Part shown: positions 60,181-64,000 of the stretch, piece after piece
Position numbering within the stretch: position 1 is the first letter of the stretch
How the letters are laid out: every line of letters begins with the position of its first letter
From: Olsenella sp. kh2p3
GTDB lineage: Bacteria; Actinomycetota; Coriobacteriia; Coriobacteriales; Atopobiaceae
Direction: 5' to 3'
DNA: 64,000 nucleotides
Assembly: GCA_900119625.1 (NCBI GenBank)
Contig: FPKD01000005.1
Coordinates: 104,131-168,130 of the forward strand
Notes under the pieces: model-generated
Databases searched by the model: none
Told to the model about the DNA's origin: nothing
The model's input: only the letters and a program-made list of their open reading frames with translations
Translations under genes and position numbers: made by a program

Positions 60181-62241
60181 TTGAGGGAATTCAATGCCGT
60201 GAGGGCCATCTATTATGGGAGGAACGGCTGGGCAGCCGGAGCGTTCAGAGATCGCATCAGGGAGGTATTGCCGGCGCTTGCCGCTGGCCCCATAGGCTCA
60301 ATCAATGACGCCATCGAGGCTCACCAGTCCAAACTCACGTTGGAGGACATCCCCGAGCTGTTCGATACGGAGGAGCTGCCGGCCCTACTCGAGCAGGCCT
60401 CGAAAGCCTTCGGCAACGCGTGCCGTTACGCCAACACGTTCCTGCCCGAGAAAGGCATCATCCAGCTCTACGACGAGCTCGAGCAGCAGTACGCCAAGCA
60501 GTTCTGGGAGCTCCTCGGAACGTGTGGTGCGGAGAAGAATATCAATGGTGATGAGCTCAAGACATTGCTCGCCGAGCACCCCCATTGCCTCGGCCCCGTC
60601 CTCGAGATGCCTGCGTTCGTCAAACGCTTCGACCAGGACATCAGCAAGTCGATGATGGAGGTGCCCCGTGCCTCCGCTGAGCTGATCATAAGCGCCCTCG
60701 CGACGGACTCGCGAGGGCAACAACCCATCCATCTGCCCCCGTCCCTTGCGAGTGACGATGTCGACTCAATCATGCTCGCGTATCTCGACAGCGAGCATCC
60801 TAACCCCAACTACGTGGAGGTTCTGACGCGCTGGCCCGACCGCCTCACGGACGCCTACCATCCCTCTCCGGAAGTCCGCGCGGGGGCGAAGCGGGTGTAT
60901 GGCGAGGGCACCCGCGAGCTGTTCGCCGATGGCGGCGGGATACGCTTCTCGACAGGTGTCACCATCGACATGAACCAGCGGGCATGCCGAGGAGTGATAA
61001 TTGACGGGCTCGACATTACCTACTCGTTCGGCGGCCAATGGCTCGAGGAGTACATGGACTCCGCGACCGTGATGAACAACTGCCGCTGGGTCTTCGACTT
61101 CATTGATGACAAGGGGCTCATGCAGATGCCGGCACACGCGCATGAGGAGAGCGGCTTCGTAGCGACTCTGGGGCCTCATGTATGCGGAGAGTATCGAGAC
61201 AATATGGCCGCCCGCCAGAGGCAGTCTTTCGGTCTCATGGAGACACAAGCCTACGCTGACTTCCTCGAGAGGCGCGGCAGGAGCCTGGAGGAGACGCTCG
61301 AGTGGGTCTACGGCACCTACTTCCCTGAAGAATACGGTATCGACGGGTTCGGAATATCCCTCCCCAGCAGGGGCGGGACCTGGCTCGACAGGTGCAAGGG
61401 CATAGGCCCCGAGATCGAGCGCGCCATGAAGGAGTACCAGCTCTACGCGCGGCGTGGCTCAATAGAAGAGGAATACTTCCCCTACGAGCAGTTCAAGTCG
61501 TTCGGCGATGCCCAGGCGCTCGTCGAGGGCAAGTATGCAGTAGCGGGCGTCAAGTTCCTGACATGGGCGGGCCCCCTCTTCTCCGACCAGTCCCTGCTCG
61601 CCTATGTGGAGAGAAAGGAGAGCGACGCGCACTCCTTCTATGACCTCATGCTCTCAGAGGACGTCACGAAGGCCGACTACCAAGAGCCCTTTCGCAGGAG
61701 CATCGAACAGCTCATTGAGAAGGGGCTCATAAAAGAGGATTCCGTCACGGGCAAGTTGACGCCGACTCAGCGGGCCGCATGTCTCCACATCGTCTGGGAT
61801 TCCGGCGCAATCGTGGCCAGGCGCTACGGCGGCAGGGCGAAGGAGGATATCGAGAGCCTGGTCTCTCAAGGGCTGTTGAAGTATCACGACGGTCTCTTCA
61901 CTCCGGACGAGGCGTCATACCTCAATTATATGCTCAATGACTCCGAGCAGACCAATGCCATCGGCCTGCGCAACAAGTACAGCCATGCGGACAGCGTCAA
62001 AAAAGACCCGGATGCGAACAGTATTCGCTCCGACTACCACATGATGCTCGCACTCCTCATATCAATCACGCTGAAGATCAACGACGAGCTGGTGTATGCG
62101 AAGGGCAGGCCGGGAGGGATAGAGTTCGTGGACTGGCCCTTCTACGACGAGAGCGTCTACAAGACGGCTTCGCAGCTAGTAAAGAAGGACCTTCCTGTGC
62201 CTCAGGGCCAGGATGACGATAGTTCCCAACTGGTTGAATAA
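60181..62241 (+). CDS. Large protein with C-terminal HEPN-type RNxxxH motif, candidate toxin
   Basis: A 686-residue cytoplasmic protein I do not recognise. No membrane segment or signal is seen. Near the C-terminus the stretch LRNKYSHADS (Arg597, His602) fits the Rx4-6H motif of HEPN ribonucleases, with the usual polar Asn after Arg. It is followed by a long helix (YHMMLALLISITLKINDEL), as in HEPN-like C-terminal domains of DUF4209-type proteins. The first 560 residues are rich in Glu and aromatic residues without a known motif. GGAGG at 60171-60176 is just before TTG 60181, one base past the antitoxin stop; TTG 60163 would overlap the antitoxin gene. Position behind AbiEi suggests a toxin or effector. 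Confidence 0.7.
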   Translation: MREFNAVRAIYYGRNGWAAGAFRDRIREVLPALAAGPIGSINDAIEAHQSKLTLEDIPELFDTEELPALLEQASKAFGNACRYANTFLPEKGIIQLYDELEQQYAKQFWELLGTCGAEKNINGDELKTLLAEHPHCLGPVLEMPAFVKRFDQDISKSMMEVPRASAELIISALATDSRGQQPIHLPPSLASDDVDSIMLAYLDSEHPNPNYVEVLTRWPDRLTDAYHPSPEVRAGAKRVYGEGTRELFADGGGIRFSTGVTIDMNQRACRGVIIDGLDITYSFGGQWLEEYMDSATVMNNCRWVFDFIDDKGLMQMPAHAHEESGFVATLGPHVCGEYRDNMAARQRQSFGLMETQAYADFLERRGRSLEETLEWVYGTYFPEEYGIDGFGISLPSRGGTWLDRCKGIGPEIERAMKEYQLYARRGSIEEEYFPYEQFKSFGDAQALVEGKYAVAGVKFLTWAGPLFSDQSLLAYVERKESDAHSFYDLMLSEDVTKADYQEPFRRSIEQLIEKGLIKEDSVTGKLTPTQRAACLHIVWDSGAIVARRYGGRAKEDIESLVSQGLLKYHDGLFTPDEASYLNYMLNDSEQTNAIGLRNKYSHADSVKKDPDANSIRSDYHMMLALLISITLKINDELVYAKGRPGGIEFVDWPFYDESVYKTASQLVKKDLPVPQGQDDDSSQLVE

Positions 62242-62293
62242 CCTATTATAATGCATTGCTTGCATGCATGGGGATAAGGAAGGGAGGCCGCCC

Positions 62294-63823
62294 ATGAACC
62301 TCGGCATGGAGACCGAGACGGTGGAGCACAAGAAGTCCACCAGCGAGATGCGCGAGGGCATGGAGTCCATCGCCTCCATCCTCAACAAGCACGGGCACGG
62401 CACGCTCTACTTCGGCGTGCGTCCCTCGGATGGCGAGGTCATCGGACAGGACGTCTCCGAGAAGACCCTGCGCGACGTGAGCCAGGCCATCTCCAACCGC
62501 ATCGAGCCCAGGGTCTACGCCCAGATAGAGCGCCTCGCCACCGAAGACGGCAAAGCCTACATACGAGTGGAGTTCTCGGGCTTCGAGACGCCCTACTCCT
62601 GCGACGGGCGCTACCGCATCCGCAGCGCCGACGAGGACCTGCCCATGAGCCGCGCGAAGCTCCAGGAGATGATGCGCGACGCGGAGAACCGCTCCAACCC
62701 CTGGGACAGCCGAAGCTCGGGCAGGACCGTCGACGACGTCGACGAGGACGAGCTCCGCAGGTACTTCGAGCGCGGGGTAGAGGCCAGGCGCATCACCTTC
62801 GAGTACAAGGACAGGCGCAGCGCGCTCTCGCGCCTGGGGCTGCTCTGCCCCGACGGCACCCTCACCAACGCGGCGTGGGTCTGCTTCGCCGACCGCCCCC
62901 AGGTCGGCCTGCGCATGGGCGTGCTCGGTAACAGCACGCGCACCGACATCCGCGACAACCAGCAGGTCTCGGGCTCGCTCTTCCACCTCGTGGACGCGGC
63001 GGAGACCTACATCCTCAACAACACCCGCCGTGCCTTCGTGATCGACGGCAACGTGTCCATGCGCCGCCAGGAGGTCCCCGAGATTCCCATGAGCGCCGTG
63101 CGCGAGGCGCTCAGGAACGCCTTCTGCCACCGTCTCTACGAGGACCTGGGCGCCGTCCAGGTGGACATCTTCTGGGACAAGGTCGACATCTACAGCCCGG
63201 GCCGGTTCCCTCTGGGCAGCAGTCCCGAGGACTACCTCTCGGACAGGGAGGACGCCTCCAGGCCGCGCAACCCGCTCATCGCGGCGACGCTCTACCGCTC
63301 CCGCGACATCGAGGCCTACGGCACGGGCCTGCAGCGCATCAAGGAGGCCTGCGAGGCGCGGGGCGTGCCCTTCGAGGTGACCCAGCGCAGCGGCAGCGTG
63401 CACGTGGTCTTCATGCGCCAAGAGGGCATCGCGGCGCGGAAGGACACGGCCGAATCCGCCGACAACCCGCCGACAACGGCAAAACCAGCCGACAAACCGC
63501 CGACAACCCGCCGACAAGGCAAAGGCCCCGCCGACAACCAGCCGAGCCCGGGCGAAAGCCACGCGGTGACGCTTGGAGACTTGGCGGACAAGACGGGGGC
63601 TGACCTGTCCGGAGAAACATGGGAGTCGCTGGGTTCGAACGACAGGCGCGTCGCTGAGTACATGGCCAAGCATGGCACTACGACGGTAATGGCCGTGTCG
63701 GAGGCGCTGGAGATACCCGAACGAACGGTGCGCGACGTGATGTCGCGCCTCGTGAAGAAAGGTCTGGCAGAGGCTCGGGGTGCCAACAAGAACCGCACCT
63801 ACACGCTGAAGGGCGGCGAGTAA
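62294..63823 (+). CDS. ATP-binding protein with Schlafen/AlbA_2 domain
   Basis: A 509-residue protein. The N-terminal AlbA_2/Schlafen domain has METETVEHKKSTSEMREGME, SIASILNKHGHGTLYFGVRP and GQDVSEKTLRDVSQAISNRI. The middle has a HATPase_c_4-type ATP-binding part (SAVREALRNAFCHRLYEDLG, then VDIYSPGRFPLG and YGTGLQRIKEACEARGVPFE). A Pro/Lys/Thr linker (about 395-425, PPTT repeated) joins it to a winged helix (TTVMAVSEALEIPERTVRDV, then MSRLVKKGLAEA). Such proteins are regulators or defence-associated. ATG 62294 is preceded by GGGAGG at 62282-62287. It is downstream of the AbiEi/HEPN pair, separated by 52 bases, in the same direction. Confidence 0.87.
   Translation: MNLGMETETVEHKKSTSEMREGMESIASILNKHGHGTLYFGVRPSDGEVIGQDVSEKTLRDVSQAISNRIEPRVYAQIERLATEDGKAYIRVEFSGFETPYSCDGRYRIRSADEDLPMSRAKLQEMMRDAENRSNPWDSRSSGRTVDDVDEDELRRYFERGVEARRITFEYKDRRSALSRLGLLCPDGTLTNAAWVCFADRPQVGLRMGVLGNSTRTDIRDNQQVSGSLFHLVDAAETYILNNTRRAFVIDGNVSMRRQEVPEIPMSAVREALRNAFCHRLYEDLGAVQVDIFWDKVDIYSPGRFPLGSSPEDYLSDREDASRPRNPLIAATLYRSRDIEAYGTGLQRIKEACEARGVPFEVTQRSGSVHVVFMRQEGIAARKDTAESADNPPTTAKPADKPPTTRRQGKGPADNQPSPGESHAVTLGDLADKTGADLSGETWESLGSNDRRVAEYMAKHGTTTVMAVSEALEIPERTVRDVMSRLVKKGLAEARGANKNRTYTLKGGE
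63459..63545 (+). repeat. Degenerate CCGACAAC repeats inside the AlbA_2 gene
   Basis: The word GCCGACAA recurs five to six times, alternating with CCCGCC or CCAGCC, and encodes the PPTT/PADN linker. Unit number could vary by slippage. Confidence 0.75.
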
Positions 63824-63876
63824 CGGTCAAGAGGAGAAGACAATCACGCCCCACCGCCCCAGAGTTTTGCTTAATA

Positions 63877-64000
63877 TGTGTTTAGTCAAGCCTGACTTTC
63901 GACTTGGGGGTGGTACCGGAAATCCGTACCAAACGATGAGGCTTGGAGGATTGCGTGTACACCCTTGAACAGAGGACCAGGGCGGTCGAGCTCTACATCA
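63877..64000 (+). mobile_element. Left part of an IS3-family element (cut by window edge)
   Basis: A terminal-like stretch starting TGTGTTTAGTCAAG near 63877 is followed at 63955 by GTG and MYTLEQRTRAVELYI, the start of an IS3-family OrfA. GGAGG at 63945-63949 serves as ribosome site. The rest lies outside the window. Confidence 0.75.
63955..64000 (+). CDS. IS3-family transposase OrfA, N-terminal fragment
   Basis: Fifteen codons, MYTLEQRTRAVELYI, are visible from GTG 63955 before the window ends. This is the usual opening of IS3-type OrfA proteins, before their helix-turn-helix. GGAGG lies 5 bases upstream of the start. Confidence 0.7.
   Translation, partial: MYTLEQRTRAVELYI

Noticed and set aside
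60181..62241. AbiEii toxin as the partner of the AbiEi-type gene
   Set aside because: The protein is about twice the usual size and lacks the nucleotidyltransferase GSxxxxD-type motif.

Overview
The window suggests a high-GC Gram-positive bacterium of the class Coriobacteriia (Olsenella, Atopobium or Collinsella type). The basis is the GC-rich core genes, frequent GTG and TTG starts, energy-coupling-factor vitamin transport with DUF4430 surface proteins, capsule genes of the Wzz/CpsD/CpsB type, and the style of its insertion-sequence remnants. This is inference from gene content and protein character; no 16S rRNA or tRNA gene is present, and I see no CRISPR array.

Region 1 (1-20 kb) is mostly chromosomal backbone. 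It holds a class A penicillin-binding protein (cut by the window edge), tyrS, a U32 peptidase/RlhA-like protein, a NifU-type scaffold and lgt. A hypothetical gene lies between inverted arrays of an 85-bp palindromic repeat. A vitamin-uptake locus follows: a 1920-residue surface protein (Ig-like repeats, two DUF4430 domains, beta-propeller, C-terminal anchor), a membrane-anchored DUF4430 protein, EcfT, a fused EcfA-EcfA ATPase and, after one reverse-strand gene, an EcfS. The likely substrate is a corrinoid. yebC closes the block.

Region 2 (20-36 kb) is a capsule or exopolysaccharide locus: Wzz-like, tyrosine kinase, PHP-type phosphatase, priming sugar transferase, glycosyltransferases, a CDP-alcohol phosphotransferase-like protein, an EpsG-type polymerase, a pyruvyltransferase, a Wzx flippase and an Fe-S F420-hydrogenase-beta-like protein. 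Base composition jumps several times, inside genes as well as between them. One glycosyltransferase is frameshifted at such a jump.

Region 3 (36-45 kb) is accessory. Transposase scraps surround a membrane-tethered dCTP-deaminase-like protein and a membrane protein of unknown function. These are followed by a yhf-type operon (YhfZ, YhfY, YhfU, YhfT, YhfX, YhfW) related to an enterobacterial cluster of unclear role; a 15-base motif occurs before its first gene and again inside it.

Region 4 (45-56 kb) starts with a complete-looking IS21 istA/istB pair and IS21/IS3 fragments. It continues with an amino-sugar locus: a MurR/RpiR regulator, murQ, a double GNAT acetyltransferase, a PIG-L deacetylase, mannose-family PTS IIB/IIC/IID without IIA, a small membrane protein and a GntR regulator.

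Region 5 (56-64 kb) mixes decayed IS30 and IS21 elements with likely defence genes: a DUF2806 protein, an AbiEi-type antitoxin coupled to a large unfamiliar protein carrying an RNxxxH (HEPN-type) motif, and a Schlafen/AlbA_2 ATP-binding protein. An IS3 element begins at the right edge. The AbiEi/HEPN pair is the best candidate here for an undescribed system.
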